Shown here piece by piece: positions 7,927 to 17,128 of a stretch of DNA of 64,000 nucleotides (position 1 is the stretch's first letter; each line of letters starts with the position of its first letter). The stretch covers positions 744,001-808,000 of the forward strand of contig NZ_JANPVN010000001.1 in assembly GCF_026157085.1 (NCBI RefSeq). The letters run 5' to 3'. This stretch comes from Sphingomicrobium arenosum (GTDB taxonomy: Bacteria; Pseudomonadota; Alphaproteobacteria; Sphingomonadales; Sphingomonadaceae). The notes beneath the pieces are model-generated. The model was not told where the DNA came from. It made no database searches and worked only from the letters and a program-made list of their open reading frames with translations. Made by a program: the position numbers and the translations under genes.

Positions 7927-9162
7927 TTAGCCCTGGACGTCGATCCACGCCATCCAGAATGCGGCCAGTTCGGCGAACTTGCCCTCGACTTGGCCCAGTG
8001 CGGCCTTTGCGGCGTCATACTGGCCATCGCGCGCAAGCGCGGCCCCGAGGCGCAGATTGAGCATGCTCGCATCGGCGCCACTGCGGCTCATGGCGAGCTG
8101 ATAGAATTCGGCGGCATCGCCGAAGCGATCCATGCCGTAATAGGCATCGCCGAACTTGACGGTCTGCAGCAGCGACCCGCCGCTACGCACGCCGGCAGCA
8201 TCCTGATCGAGTTCGACCTCGTAATTCTGCGAGCCGCGCTCGACCAGTGCGAGGATTTCGGTGAAGGTCTGCGTATTGCCTTCGATGCGGCCCGTCGCGA
8301 CGCCTTCCTCGACCAGCGCGCCCGCTTCCACCGGAAGCCCCTTGTCGAGCAGGTGGAGCGCGTAATCGAAATGGTCGCGGTCACCGCGCAGCGCCTGGGC
8401 GGTACGCATCAGGCGCCACAGATTGACCAGTTCCTCGTCGCTCCAGCTGACGCGGTCCTGATAGATCTTCAGCGCGTCGCGCCAATTTTCGCTGGTCGGA
8501 TAGGCCTTCACCCAATCGATCAGCAGCGAGTTGAAACCTTGAAGGTTATTGTCGAGCGCGACCTGGATCGTCCGGCGATACCAATTTTCGTCGATCGCAC
8601 CGCCATTGGCGGCCTGCAGTGCGATCCCACGCTGCATCGTGGCGACGGCCTGCGCGCCCTGACCCTGGTGGTTGAGCGCTTCGCCAGTCAGGAGAAGCAA
8701 CTCGGCATCGTTGGGCGCGAGCGCAAGCGCTTTTTCGAAAAGCGACTGGGCAGTCGCATAATCACTCGCCGCATAGGCATTGCGACCGAGCGCCTCATAT
8801 TTCGCCGCGCTGTTCGCGGGGGCGTCCCAGCCCGACTGCGCCATCAGGTCGACGCCGCGCACCTGCATCGAAAAATCGCTGCGATCGAGGCCGGCATTAA
8901 GGAGGAGATTACCGATATAATAAGTGTCATCGGCCTTTTCGGCCTTACCGATTGCGGGTTCGACGCCAGCATCGAACGTTGCCCAGTCCTTCGCATCGAA
9001 AGCCGTCTTCATCGCGGCGATCGAATCCCGCGCGCCCTTGGAAATGTCGAGCTGCTTCTGTTCGGCGGCGGCCGCCTCCTGCGCGACGGTGGTGGCGGCG
9101 GCGGGAGCCGCGAGGCCGAGCGTTCCGAGCGCGAGCGCAATGGCGGTCATGGTCGATTTCAT
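7927..9162 (-). CDS. Secreted tetratricopeptide-repeat protein
   Basis: A 411-residue protein. The start at 9162 was chosen for its AGGAG ribosome binding site (6 bases) and signal peptide (MKSTMTAIALALGTLGLAAPAAA). The rest is helical with TPR-like units, for example YEALGRNAYAASDYATAQSLFEKALALAPNDAE and a C-terminal pair around AAEFYQLAMSRSG and LGAALARDGQYDAAKAAL. It is probably periplasmic and a scaffold for protein contacts; no catalytic motif is seen. It is transcribed divergently from yaaA and has its own terminator, so it is likely monocistronic. Confidence 0.85.
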   Translation of the reverse strand: MKSTMTAIALALGTLGLAAPAAATTVAQEAAAAEQKQLDISKGARDSIAAMKTAFDAKDWATFDAGVEPAIGKAEKADDTYYIGNLLLNAGLDRSDFSMQVRGVDLMAQSGWDAPANSAAKYEALGRNAYAASDYATAQSLFEKALALAPNDAELLLLTGEALNHQGQGAQAVATMQRGIALQAANGGAIDENWYRRTIQVALDNNLQGFNSLLIDWVKAYPTSENWRDALKIYQDRVSWSDEELVNLWRLMRTAQALRGDRDHFDYALHLLDKGLPVEAGALVEEGVATGRIEGNTQTFTEILALVERGSQNYEVELDQDAAGVRSGGSLLQTVKFGDAYYGMDRFGDAAEFYQLAMSRSGADASMLNLRLGAALARDGQYDAAKAALGQVEGKFAELAAFWMAWIDVQG

Positions 9163-9332
9163 TACAATCTCCTGAGAGGAAGTTTCGCGCGGCGAATAAA
9201 CCAGCCACGCGGTCAAGGGAAGTTCTAACAAAGGACCCCTGAACTGCTGTTGAATTGTCGGGTCAGAAACGCGCAAGCCCCGGCCAAAGTGCCCTTTTGA
9301 CGGTGGCGCGCGGATCGTCTAGCGCAAGAACC

Positions 9333-10097
9333 ATGCTGATCATCCTTTCGCCTGCGAAATCGCTCGACGAAACGAGCAACTATTCCGAAGAACCGACCAT
9401 TCCCCGTTTCGAACGGCAGGCCGCGCAGATCGCCCGTGCCGCCGCCAAGCTGAGCGCCGATGATCTCAAGCGGATCATGGGGATCTCGGACAAGCTCGCG
9501 ACGCTCAATGCCGAGCGTTACCACGGCTTCTTCGATGCCGAGACCCGCCCCGCTATCCGGATGTTCGCCGGTGATGTCTATCGCGGCTTCGACATCAAGA
9601 GCGCCGACGAAGAAACGGTTGCCTTTGCGCAGGACCATGTCCGCATCCTTTCGGGGCTCTACGGCATGCTCCGTCCGCTCGACCGCATGCGGCCCTACCG
9701 CCTCGAGATGGGCACGGGCTGGAACCCCTCCGAGGGCGAGGATGGCAGGCTCACCGATCATTGGGATGACAAGGTCGCGAAGGAATTGCGCAAGCAGCTT
9801 CGCGAGGAAGGCTCGATGACGCTGCTCAATCTCGCCTCCAACGAATATTATGAGGTGGTGAAGGGGCAACTGCCCAAGACGGTGACCATCGTCGAACCCG
9901 ATTTTCGCGTCCGCACCGCCAAGGGCCTTCAATTCCAGAGCTTCGCCGCCAAGGTGGCGCGCGGGAGCATGGCGCGCTGGGTCTGCGACGAGCGGATCGA
10001 CAGCGTCGAGGCCTTGAAGGGCTTCGACCGCGATGGCTGGGCCTATGAAGAGGATGGATCGTCTGAAAACGCGCCGCTGTTCGTCCGCGAGGGCTGA
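9333..10097 (+). CDS. yaaA: Peroxide stress protein YaaA (DUF328)
   Basis: A 254-residue cytosolic protein of the YaaA/UPF0246 family. The start at 9333 gives the typical N-terminus MLIILSPAKSLDE; the family marks FDAETRPAIRMFAGDVYRGFD, LSGLYGMLRPLDRMRPYRLEMG, NLASNEYYEVV and the C-terminal F(D)RDGWAY are all present, and the length is normal. In E. coli the protein limits iron-driven oxidative damage to DNA and binds DNA. It stands alone between the divergent TPR gene and gyrA, with a 132-base gap before gyrA. No strong Shine-Dalgarno is visible. Confidence 0.95.
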   Translation: MLIILSPAKSLDETSNYSEEPTIPRFERQAAQIARAAAKLSADDLKRIMGISDKLATLNAERYHGFFDAETRPAIRMFAGDVYRGFDIKSADEETVAFAQDHVRILSGLYGMLRPLDRMRPYRLEMGTGWNPSEGEDGRLTDHWDDKVAKELRKQLREEGSMTLLNLASNEYYEVVKGQLPKTVTIVEPDFRVRTAKGLQFQSFAAKVARGSMARWVCDERIDSVEALKGFDRDGWAYEEDGSSENAPLFVREG

Positions 10098-10229
10098 TCC
10101 GCTTTCCGTTAACGTCAACCCTGACGATTGTTCTTGGCCCTCCTGAGGGCTCCTGCTAGCTTTTCGGATGAATCGACGGCGGTCCTCGCCGTTCGACTGT
10201 TCGTACAGATTAGCTGACAGGAACTGCCC

Positions 10230-13016
10230 GTGGCCGATACGCCCGTCGACACCCTCGAACCCCGCCGCGACATCGAACCCATCTCGATCGTCGACGAGAT
10301 GAAGTCGAGTTACCTCGACTATGCGATGAGCGTCATTGTCAGCCGCGCGCTACCCGACGTGCGCGACGGCCTGAAGCCCGTGCATCGCCGCATCCTCTAT
10401 GCCTGTCAGGAGGCTGGCTATGTGGCGGGTCGTCCCTACCGCAAGTCGAGCCGTATCGTCGGTGACGTGATGGGTAAATATCACCCCCACGGCGACAGCG
10501 CGATCTATGACGCGCTGGCGCGCATGACGCAGGACTGGAGCCTGCGCGTGCCGCTGATCGACGGCCAGGGCAACTTTGGCTCGATGGACCCCGATCCGCC
10601 CGCCGCCATGCGTTACACCGAAGCGCGCCTTGCCAAGGTGGCGAACTTCCTCCTCGGCGATATCGAGAAGGACACGGTCGCTTTCCAGGACAATTATGAC
10701 GGGTCGGAAAGCGAACCGACGGTCCTGCCCGCCCGCTTTCCCAATCTGCTCGTCAATGGCGCCGGCGGCATCGCGGTCGGCATGGCGACCAACATTCCGC
10801 CGCACAACCTCGGCGAGGTCATCCAGGCCTGCAAGGCGTATATCGAGGACCCCGCCATCAGCGTCGAAGGGCTGATGGACTATGTGAAGGGACCCGATTT
10901 CCCGACCGGCGCGCAGCTGCTCGGCGCGAGCGGCATCCGCTCGGCGTACACCACCGGGCGCGGCTCGATGGTGCTGCGTTCCAAATATGACATCGAGGAG
11001 GGGCGCGGCGACAAGCGCCAGATCGTCCTCACCGAAATCCCCTTCCAGGTCGGCAAGGCGGGCCTCGTCGAGAAGATCGCCGAGGCGGCCAAGGACAAGC
11101 GCATCGAGGGTGTCGCCGACATCCGCGACGAATCCAACCGCGAGGGTGTGCGCATCGTCATCGAGTGCAAGCGCGATGCGACGCCGGACGTGGTCCTGAA
11201 CCAGCTGTGGCGCCATACGCCTGCGCAAAGTTCGTTCGCCGCCAACATGCTGGCGATCCGTGGTGGCAAGCCCGAAACGCTCGATCTCAGGGACATGATC
11301 GAGGCCTTCGTCAAGTTCCGCGAAGAGGTCATCACCAACCGCTCCAAGTTCGAGCTGAACAAGGCACGCGAGCGGGCGCATATCTTGCTCGGCCTCGTCG
11401 TGGCGGTCACAAACCTCGATGAAGTCGTCGCCATGATCCGCGGGTCGGGCACGCCCGCCGAAGCGCGCGAGAAGCTGCTCTCTAAGGAATGGCCGATCGG
11501 CGAGATCCTGCCCTACATCGAGCTGGTCGAGGGGCAGAAGTCCGACCATGTCGGCGATGTCTATCGCCTCTCCGAAGCGCAGGTGAAGGCCATCCTCGAA
11601 CTGCGCCTGCACCGCCTCACCCAGCTTGGCCGCGACGAGATCGGCGGCGAATTGGAAGAGCTGCGCGCGACCATCGAGGAACTGCTCGAGATCCTGTCGA
11701 ACCGTGCTCGCCTCTACGAGGTGATGCGCGAGGAGTTCGACGAGGTGGAGGCCGAATATGCCACCCCGCGCAAGACCGAGCTCATGCCAGCTGCCGACGG
11801 CATCGAGGACGAGGACCTGATCGAGGTCGAGGACATGGTCGTGACGGTGACCCACACCGGCTACATCAAGCGCACCGCGCTCGCCTTGTTCCGCGAACAG
11901 AAGCGCGGCGGCAAGGGCCGTAGCGGCATGAGCACCAAGGACGAGGATATCGTCACCAACCTGTTCGTGACGACGACCCACAATCCGGTGCTGTTCTTCT
12001 CCAACCTCGGCAAGGTCTACCGCATGAAGGTGTGGAAGCTGCCCGAGGGCGGGCCGACCGCCAAGGGTCGCCCGATGATCAACCTGTTGCCCCTCGCCAA
12101 TGACGAGAAGATCACCACCGTCTTGCCGCTGCCGCGCGACGAGGAGGAATGGAACGACCTCCACATCATGTTCGCCACCGAGGGCGGCACCGTGCGCCGC
12201 AACTCGATGGACGCTTTCACTAATGTGCCGAGTAACGGCAAGATCGCGATGAAGTTCGAGGAGGGCGAGGACGGCCAGCCGGTCGATCGCCTGATCGGGG
12301 TCGACCTGCTCACCGAGGACGACGACGTGCTGCTCGCCACCGCGAACGGCAAGGCGATCCGCTTCGAGGCGACCAAGGTGCGCGAATTCGCCAGCCGCGC
12401 CTCGACCGGTGTGCGCGGTATCAAGTTGATGGACGACGACAAGGTCATCTCCATGTCGATCCTCGGCTCCAGCGGCTCGACCCGCGACGAGCGCGAGGCC
12501 TATCTGAAATCGCCCGTCTGGCGCGACAATGACGGCGCCGAGGGACTTTCCGCCGAGCGCTTCGCCCGCCTCGTCGAGAAAGAGCAATTCCTGCTTACCG
12601 TCACCGAGAACGGTTATGGCAAGCGCACCTCGACCTACGAATATCGGGTCACCGGTCGCGGTGGCCAGGGCGTGGCGAACATCGTCACGTCCGACCGCAA
12701 CGGCGGCGTGGTCGCGAGCTTCCCGGTCGAGCCGGGCGAGCAGCTCATGCTGGTCACCGACCAGGGCAAGATGATCCGCACCACCGTCGCCGACATCCGC
12801 ATCGCCGGGCGCAACACGCAGGGCGTCACCATCTTCAAGGTCGCCAAGAACGAGAAAGTCGTCTCGGTCGCGCGCATCGATGAAGAGGAAGAGCCCGAGA
12901 ACGAGGCGGAGGAGGCCGCCGCCGGCGATCTGCAGGGCGATGACAAGACGGTCGCGCCGACCTCCGGTGCCACGACCGACGAAGACGGCGCGGCGGGGCC
13001 CGAAGACGGCGAATGA
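10230..13016 (+). CDS. gyrA: DNA gyrase subunit A
   Basis: A 928-residue subunit of the type II topoisomerase that introduces negative supercoils. It starts at GTG 10230. The breakage-reunion domain carries the catalytic Tyr129 (AMRYTEARL) and a quinolone-resistance region [10 protein letters not shown] with the wild-type Ser90 and Asp94. The C-terminal pinwheel domain has the GyrA-box ([11 protein letters not shown]), which separates it from ParC. The last ~45 residues are an acidic Glu/Ala-rich tail. The gene is followed after 58 bases by the host-attachment gene. Confidence 0.98.
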   Translation: MADTPVDTLEPRRDIEPISIVDEMKSSYLDYAMSVIVSRALPDVRDGLKPVHRRILYACQEAGYVAGRPYRKSSRIVGDVMGKYHPHGDSAIYDALARMTQDWSLRVPLIDGQGNFGSMDPDPPAAMRYTEARLAKVANFLLGDIEKDTVAFQDNYDGSESEPTVLPARFPNLLVNGAGGIAVGMATNIPPHNLGEVIQACKAYIEDPAISVEGLMDYVKGPDFPTGAQLLGASGIRSAYTTGRGSMVLRSKYDIEEGRGDKRQIVLTEIPFQVGKAGLVEKIAEAAKDKRIEGVADIRDESNREGVRIVIECKRDATPDVVLNQLWRHTPAQSSFAANMLAIRGGKPETLDLRDMIEAFVKFREEVITNRSKFELNKARERAHILLGLVVAVTNLDEVVAMIRGSGTPAEAREKLLSKEWPIGEILPYIELVEGQKSDHVGDVYRLSEAQVKAILELRLHRLTQLGRDEIGGELEELRATIEELLEILSNRARLYEVMREEFDEVEAEYATPRKTELMPAADGIEDEDLIEVEDMVVTVTHTGYIKRTALALFREQKRGGKGRSGMSTKDEDIVTNLFVTTTHNPVLFFSNLGKVYRMKVWKLPEGGPTAKGRPMINLLPLANDEKITTVLPLPRDEEEWNDLHIMFATEGGTVRRNSMDAFTNVPSNGKIAMKFEEGEDGQPVDRLIGVDLLTEDDDVLLATANGKAIRFEATKVREFASRASTGVRGIKLMDDDKVISMSILGSSGSTRDEREAYLKSPVWRDNDGAEGLSAERFARLVEKEQFLLTVTENGYGKRTSTYEYRVTGRGGQGVANIVTSDRNGGVVASFPVEPGEQLMLVTDQGKMIRTTVADIRIAGRNTQGVTIFKVAKNEKVVSVARIDEEEEPENEAEEAAAGDLQGDDKTVAPTSGATTDEDGAAGPEDGE

Positions 13017-13018
13017 CA

Positions 13019-13044
13019 GGAACGTGCCATGGGGCCCCTTCGTT
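13019..13044 (+). promoter_or_regulatory. EcfG-type (general stress sigma) promoter motif
   Basis: GGAAC at 13019, a 17-base spacer and CGTT at 13041-13044, an exact match to the alphaproteobacterial EcfG consensus. The predicted transcript would start near 13050, about 25 bases before the ATG of the host-attachment gene. Confidence 0.6.
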
Positions 13045-13078
13045 GATCCGGTAACGGAATAACAAGGAGGCCCCATGG
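13027..13078 (+). promoter_or_regulatory. Inverted repeat enclosing the RBS and start codon
   Basis: CCATGGGGCC (13027-13036) is the reverse complement of GGCCCCATGG (13069-13078); after one mismatch the next bases also pair with the AAGGAGG Shine-Dalgarno. In a transcript coming from gyrA this would hide the ribosome binding site and ATG; a transcript from the EcfG-type promoter lacks the left arm. Confidence 0.55.
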
Positions 13079-13548
13079 GTATTGCCAACGACACGCTCGT
13101 CCTCGTCACCGACGGACGCAAGATGCTGTTCCTTCGTAATGAAGGCGACAGCGAACATATGAACCTCGAGGTCGAGAAGAAGGCTAAGCGCGACGATGCG
13201 CCCGACCGCGACCTCAAGACCGACGAGCCGGGCAGCGTCTTCATGTCGGGTTCGCCCGGTCGCTCGTCTTACGAAGAAACGGACTTCCACCAGCTTGAAG
13301 AAGACCGCTGGGCGCATGAGGCCGCCGACCGGATCAACAGCCGGGCGCTGTCGAACGATTTCGACAAGCTGGTCATTATCGCTCCGCCCAAGACGCTCGG
13401 CGAACTGCGCAAGAAGCTCCACAAGGAGACCGAGAAGCGCACCATCCTCGAAATCGACAAGGAAATGACCAACCAGCCCCTCGCTGAGATCGAGAAGCTC
13501 ATTGCCGACCATACCAAGGCCGAGGCGCCGCCGGAGGTGTTGAGCTGA
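13075..13548 (+). CDS. Host-attachment family protein
   Basis: A 157-residue soluble protein of the 'protein required for attachment to host cells' family, named from Agrobacterium. It has a central strand LVLVTDGRKMLFLRN, a charged linker (residues 30-70), and a C-terminal half with FDKLVIIAPPKTLGELRKKLHKE, DKEMTNQPLAEIEKLI. The fold resembles release-factor/Pelota-like domains by family knowledge; the biochemical role is unclear and the protein is widespread in free-living sphingomonads. A strong AAGGAGG site precedes the ATG but lies in an inverted repeat, and an EcfG-type promoter stands upstream, so a stress role is likely. Confidence 0.88.
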   Translation: MGIANDTLVLVTDGRKMLFLRNEGDSEHMNLEVEKKAKRDDAPDRDLKTDEPGSVFMSGSPGRSSYEETDFHQLEEDRWAHEAADRINSRALSNDFDKLVIIAPPKTLGELRKKLHKETEKRTILEIDKEMTNQPLAEIEKLIADHTKAEAPPEVLS

Positions 13549-13570
13549 ACCTGACAGCAATCGCTTAGGG

Positions 13571-13600
13571 AAAGGGCGGTCCGATTGGATCGCCCTTTTT
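13571..13600 (+). terminator. Intrinsic terminator after the host-attachment gene
   Basis: AAAGGGCG and CGCCCTTT arms around a 12-base loop, ending in a run of T, 23 bases after the stop codon. Confidence 0.85.
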
Positions 13601-13712
13601 CGTCGCGCTTGCGGCACATGCGGCACCTCTCGCCGTCTAGGCTGTAACCTGCAAATGCTCGAAATGGCGTTCTGCCGCAGCAAGGCCCCCGAGATCGCTC
13701 TTGCTTTCCCCA

Positions 13713-13732
13713 ATTTCTGTCTTTACAGAAAT
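13713..13732. promoter_or_regulatory. Operator 1: ATTTCTGT-N4-ACAGAAAT
   Basis: A perfect 8-4-8 inverted repeat ending 8 bases before the ATG of the GbsR/MarR gene. A near-copy stands in front of the next gene (14325-14344), so it is the likely binding site of this regulator. Confidence 0.65.
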
Positions 13733-13739
13733 AGCAATC

Positions 13740-14282
13740 ATGAGCGTGATGGATCATCCGGCCGCCAAGGCCTTCATTCTCCATTGGGGCGAGATGGGCA
13801 CGCAATGGGGCGTGAACCGTTCGCAGAGCCAGATCCATGCATTGCTCTACCTGTCCGACCGCCCGCTTCATGCGGAGGAAATCGTCGACGCGCTCGGGCT
13901 TGCGCGGTCGAATGTGTCGACCGCCGTGCGCGAATTGCAGGCCTATGGCATCGTGCGCCGCGTCCATGTCGAGGGCGACCGCCGCGATCATTTCGTCGGC
14001 GAGACCGACCTGTGGGACATCTTTCTCAAGGTTACCGACGAACGGCGCAAGCGCGAAGTAGAGCCGACGATCAGGATGCTCGAGCAGCTGTCCGCCGATC
14101 TGAAGAAAGACAAGAGCGCCCCCAAGCAGGTGCGCGAGCGGATTATCCGCATGCACGACTTCATGGGCAACCTTGCCACTTGGCATGAACAGGTCCGCCG
14201 CCTGCCCAAATCGACCCTCGTCGCGCTGATGAAGCTCGGCGCCGGGGTTGCCCGCTTCATCCCCGGATCGAGGAAGGAATAG
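13740..14282 (+). CDS. GbsR/MarR family transcriptional regulator
   Basis: A 180-residue DNA-binding protein. The ATG at 13740 is preferred over a TTG at 13701, since the operator-like repeat lies in between. A winged helix spans about residues 25-85 (QSQIHALLYLSDRPLHAEEIVDALGLARSNVSTAVRELQAYGIVRRVHVEGDRRDHFV), as in GbsR-type repressors, followed by a helical C-terminal dimerisation region. No Shine-Dalgarno precedes the ATG, so the mRNA may be leaderless. The same inverted repeat precedes this gene and the downstream membrane-protein gene, suggesting autoregulation and control of that gene. Confidence 0.9.
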   Translation: MSVMDHPAAKAFILHWGEMGTQWGVNRSQSQIHALLYLSDRPLHAEEIVDALGLARSNVSTAVRELQAYGIVRRVHVEGDRRDHFVGETDLWDIFLKVTDERRKREVEPTIRMLEQLSADLKKDKSAPKQVRERIIRMHDFMGNLATWHEQVRRLPKSTLVALMKLGAGVARFIPGSRKE

Positions 14283-14324
14283 TCGGCCCCTCGCCGCCCC
14301 AGCCAGGCATATATTTACCCACCA

Positions 14325-14344
14325 ATTTCTGTTTTCACCGAAAT
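14325..14344. promoter_or_regulatory. Operator 2: ATTTCTGT-N4-ACCGAAAT
   Basis: An 8-4-8 inverted repeat with one mismatch, the same as operator 1, located 17 bases before the ATG of the membrane-protein gene at 14362. Confidence 0.6.
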
Positions 14345-14361
14345 AACCGAAGGATCGAAAA

Positions 14362-14742
14362 ATGTACGCGGAAATCGCCTATCTGCTCTATCTCGCCATC
14401 TCGATCGCGATCACCATCTGGGTGGCGCGTACCCTTTCGGTGAACGGCGTGGTTTTTCTCAAGCGCTGCTTTGCCCAGAATGACGAGCTTGCCCACTCGA
14501 CCAATCACCTGCTGGTGGTGGGCTTCTACCTCGTCAACCTGGGCTTCATCCTGTTGACCCTGTCGATCGGATCGGAGCCCGAGAGCGTGTCCGAGATGAT
14601 CCGTTTCCTGTCGTCCAAGGTCGGGCTCGCCGTGGTCGTGCTGGGCGCCATGCACTTTTTCAATATGAGCGCGATCTCGCACTTCGGGCGAAAAGTGAAT
14701 GGTTGGCTTGCCGGTGAAGAATGCGCCCAGGCGCGCGCCTGA
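14362..14742 (+). CDS. Small integral membrane protein, unknown function
   Basis: A 126-residue protein with about three transmembrane segments (residues 5-25, 48-68 and 85-103) and the conserved-looking stretches ARTLSVNGVVFLKRCF and DELAHSTNHLLVVGFYLVNLGFILLTL. I do not recognise a characterised family. A GAAGGATCG ribosome site precedes the ATG. It lies directly behind the GbsR/MarR gene and has its own copy of the operator, so it is probably the main target of that regulator. Confidence 0.8.
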   Translation: MYAEIAYLLYLAISIAITIWVARTLSVNGVVFLKRCFAQNDELAHSTNHLLVVGFYLVNLGFILLTLSIGSEPESVSEMIRFLSSKVGLAVVVLGAMHFFNMSAISHFGRKVNGWLAGEECAQARA

Positions 14743-14807
14743 CGCGGCGGCCGGGGCCGCGCTCGCTTCGCGGTCCCGGTGCCCGTTCGTCAAAAAGGAG
14801 AAAACTC

Positions 14808-15230
14808 ATGCCGATCGCTCCTGCTCGCCGTCACGTGACCGCGGCCGCCGTGGATGCCGCACTCGTGGCCGGGCCGATCTATTTCACCATCATGATGATC
14901 TTCATGCTGACCTCGGATAATCAGGCGGTGTCGCTGTCCTCAAAGGACATCTTCGGCTTCTTCGTCTTCATGATTCCTGTCTGTCTCGTCGGTTTGATCA
15001 TCGCGATCCTGCCCTGCTGGCTCGTCGGACACGCCTTGCTGGGCATCGCGCGCAAGGGGGACGGCATCCCCGATCCGCTCATGACATTCGTCGCCGGCCT
15101 TTCAATCAGCGCGGGGCCTGCGCTGCTGTTCGATCTCGAGGAGTTTGCGATCTGGATCGGCGTGACCGGAGTACTGGTCGCCTTGTTCGGTCGCAAGCGA
15201 GCGCTCGACCGCGCCGCCCGGGAACGCTAA
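14808..15230 (+). CDS. Small integral membrane protein, unknown function
   Basis: A 140-residue protein. The start at 14808 is set by an AAAAAGGAG ribosome binding site. There are about four hydrophobic segments: [62 protein letters not shown] and [14 protein letters not shown]. It lies 65 bases after the previous membrane-protein gene and only 10 bases before trmFO, so it could be transcribed with either. No family recognised. Confidence 0.75.
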   Translation: MPIAPARRHVTAAAVDAALVAGPIYFTIMMIFMLTSDNQAVSLSSKDIFGFFVFMIPVCLVGLIIAILPCWLVGHALLGIARKGDGIPDPLMTFVAGLSISAGPALLFDLEEFAIWIGVTGVLVALFGRKRALDRAARER

Positions 15231-15240
15231 AGCGCCGAGC

Positions 15241-16605
15241 ATGACGCATGAAGTGACGATTATCGGCGGCGGGCTCGCGGGGTCGGAAGCGGCCTGGCAG
15301 CTCGCCGAGGCTGGTGTGAAGGTGAGGCTTTTCGAGATGCGCGGCGGCGGCGACACGACGCCCGCGCATGACAGCGACCAGCTCGCCGAAATGGTCTGCT
15401 CGAACAGCTTTCGCTCGGACGATGCAAATTCGAACGCGGTCGGGCTGCTGCACCAGGAAATGCGGCGCCTCGGTTCGCTCATCATGGCCAAGGCCGACGC
15501 GCACAAGGTGCCCGCAGGCTCGGCGCTGGCGGTTGATCGCGACGGTTTCGCGAACGGCGTCACAGAGGCGATTCAAGGTCATGCCAACATCAAGGTGGTG
15601 CGCGAACGGGTCGACGCCCTCCCTGTCAATGGCACCACCATCGTCGCCACCGGCCCCCTCACCGGCTCGGCGCTTGCCGACAGCATCGCGGCCGCGACCG
15701 GCAAGGACGCCCTCGCCTTTTTCGATGCGATCGCGCCCATCGTCCATAAGGATAGCGTCGATATGGACGTGGCCTGGTTCCAGAGCCGCTGGGACAAGGG
15801 CGATGGCAAGGACTATCTCAACTGTCCGATGGACAAGTCGCAGTATGAGGCCTTCGTCCAGGCGCTGATCGACGGCGAGAAGACCGAGTTCAAGGAATGG
15901 GAGAAGGACACGCCCTATTTCGAGGGCTGCATGCCGATCGAGGTGATGGCCGAGCGCGGGGTGGAAACGCTGCGCCACGGGCCGATGAAGCCGGTCGGGC
16001 TCGATGATCCGCGCACCGGCCGCTGGCCCTATGCGGTCGTCCAGCTGCGGCAGGACAATTCGCTCGGCACGCTTTGGAATATCGTCGGTTTCCAGACCAA
16101 GCTCAAATATGGCGCGCAGACCGAGATTTTCCGGATGATCCCGGGGCTGGAGAAAGCCGAATTCGCGCGGTTGGGCGGCATTCACCGCAACAGCTTCATC
16201 CGTTCGCCCGAACTGCTCGATGAGCAGCTTCGCCTGAAGTCGATGCCGCATATTCGCTTCGCCGGGCAGATCACGGGCTGCGAGGGTTATCTTGAAAGTG
16301 CGGCGGTGGGGATGATGGCGGCGCGTTTCACCGCTGCTGAAGTCAAGGGCGAGGCGTTCGAGGCACCGCCCGTCGAGACCGCTTTCGGCGCCCTCCTCTC
16401 GCACATTACGGGCGGCGCCGAGGCCGAGACCTATCAGCCGATGAACATCAATTTCGGGCTCATGCCGCCAATTGCGGGCAAGATGAAGAAGGCCAACCGT
16501 CGGCTCAAATATACCGAGCGGGCGCGCGGCGCCTTTGCTGCCTGGCTTATCGAGCAGGGTCTCGAGGACCAGGCGCCCCCCGTCATCGAGTCCGAGGCCG
16601 CTTAA
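15241..16605 (+). CDS. trmFO: Folate/FAD-dependent tRNA (uracil-54-C5)-methyltransferase
   Basis: A 454-residue flavoprotein that makes m5U54 (ribothymidine) in the T-loop of tRNAs using methylene-tetrahydrofolate as carbon donor and FADH2 as reductant. The Rossmann motif [12 protein letters not shown] is at the N-terminus, followed by the family signatures [31 protein letters not shown] and the catalytic-cysteine region ([41 protein letters not shown]), and the C-terminal [15 protein letters not shown]. Full length. It starts ten bases after the preceding membrane-protein gene; the EF-hand gene converges on it. Confidence 0.97.
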   Translation: MTHEVTIIGGGLAGSEAAWQLAEAGVKVRLFEMRGGGDTTPAHDSDQLAEMVCSNSFRSDDANSNAVGLLHQEMRRLGSLIMAKADAHKVPAGSALAVDRDGFANGVTEAIQGHANIKVVRERVDALPVNGTTIVATGPLTGSALADSIAAATGKDALAFFDAIAPIVHKDSVDMDVAWFQSRWDKGDGKDYLNCPMDKSQYEAFVQALIDGEKTEFKEWEKDTPYFEGCMPIEVMAERGVETLRHGPMKPVGLDDPRTGRWPYAVVQLRQDNSLGTLWNIVGFQTKLKYGAQTEIFRMIPGLEKAEFARLGGIHRNSFIRSPELLDEQLRLKSMPHIRFAGQITGCEGYLESAAVGMMAARFTAAEVKGEAFEAPPVETAFGALLSHITGGAEAETYQPMNINFGLMPPIAGKMKKANRRLKYTERARGAFAAWLIEQGLEDQAPPVIESEAA

Positions 16606-16610
16606 ATAGG

Positions 16611-17069
16611 TCAGCAGTCGCAGGTCGGCTTGGGCTTGCGCGGCTTGGGCGCGGTGGTCGCATATTCGCCGCGCGTCAGGCGCGCATCGCCATTGGCGTC
16701 GGCCCCCTCGAACTTCTCGATGGTGGTGATCGCCCACTCCTCGAAGCGCAGCGTTCCGTCGCCATCCAAGTCGAGGTTGGCAAAGCGGCCACGACGTGGA
16801 TGCACCATTTCGGACAGCGTGATGATCTCGTCGCCGTCCTTGTCCACGCGGTTGAACCGCTTCTCTTCCTTGGACAACGGGTCGGCCGCCGGTGGTTCGG
16901 CGATTTCCGGGATCGTCGGGAGGTCGCGGGCCTCTTCGGTCACGGCGGCCGCCTCCGCAGCGGGCGCATCGGACAACAGGGATTCGTCGCTTGGCTGCCC
17001 GCGCGCAATCAGCACGGCGCCGACGGATGCAACGAGCAGGGCGGACAGGCCGGAAATCCAGCGAAGCAT
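16611..17069 (-). CDS. EF-hand calcium-binding protein, membrane-anchored or secreted
   Basis: A 152-residue protein with an N-terminal hydrophobic signal or anchor (LRWISGLSALLVASVGAVLIA), an acidic Ala/Glu/Pro linker to about residue 70, and three EF-hand loops: DKDGDEIITLSE, DLDGDGTLRFEE and DANGDARLTRGE, each with the Asp/Asn-Gly ligand pattern. It ends in a short Lys/Pro-rich tail with two Cys. It likely binds calcium in the periplasm; no enzyme domain is present. It is convergent with trmFO. Confidence 0.88.
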   Translation of the reverse strand: MLRWISGLSALLVASVGAVLIARGQPSDESLLSDAPAAEAAAVTEEARDLPTIPEIAEPPAADPLSKEEKRFNRVDKDGDEIITLSEMVHPRRGRFANLDLDGDGTLRFEEWAITTIEKFEGADANGDARLTRGEYATTAPKPRKPKPTCDC

Positions 17070-17128
17070 AAGCGCTTCCTTCTCTGGCGATCCGGCAGGC
17101 CCCTTCTAACGCGCTTGGGTCGGCGCGG

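Noticed and set aside
10490..10515. Quinolone resistance mutation in gyrA
   Set aside because: The Ser and Asp of the resistance-determining region are the wild-type residues.
10350..13244. 964-codon open frame antisense to gyrA
   Set aside because: GC-rich codon bias leaves the antisense frame open; the product is Asp/His/Arg-rich low-quality sequence with no family, and the gyrA protein is certain.
15106..16737. 543-codon frame antisense to trmFO
   Set aside because: Shadow frame; trmFO is clear.
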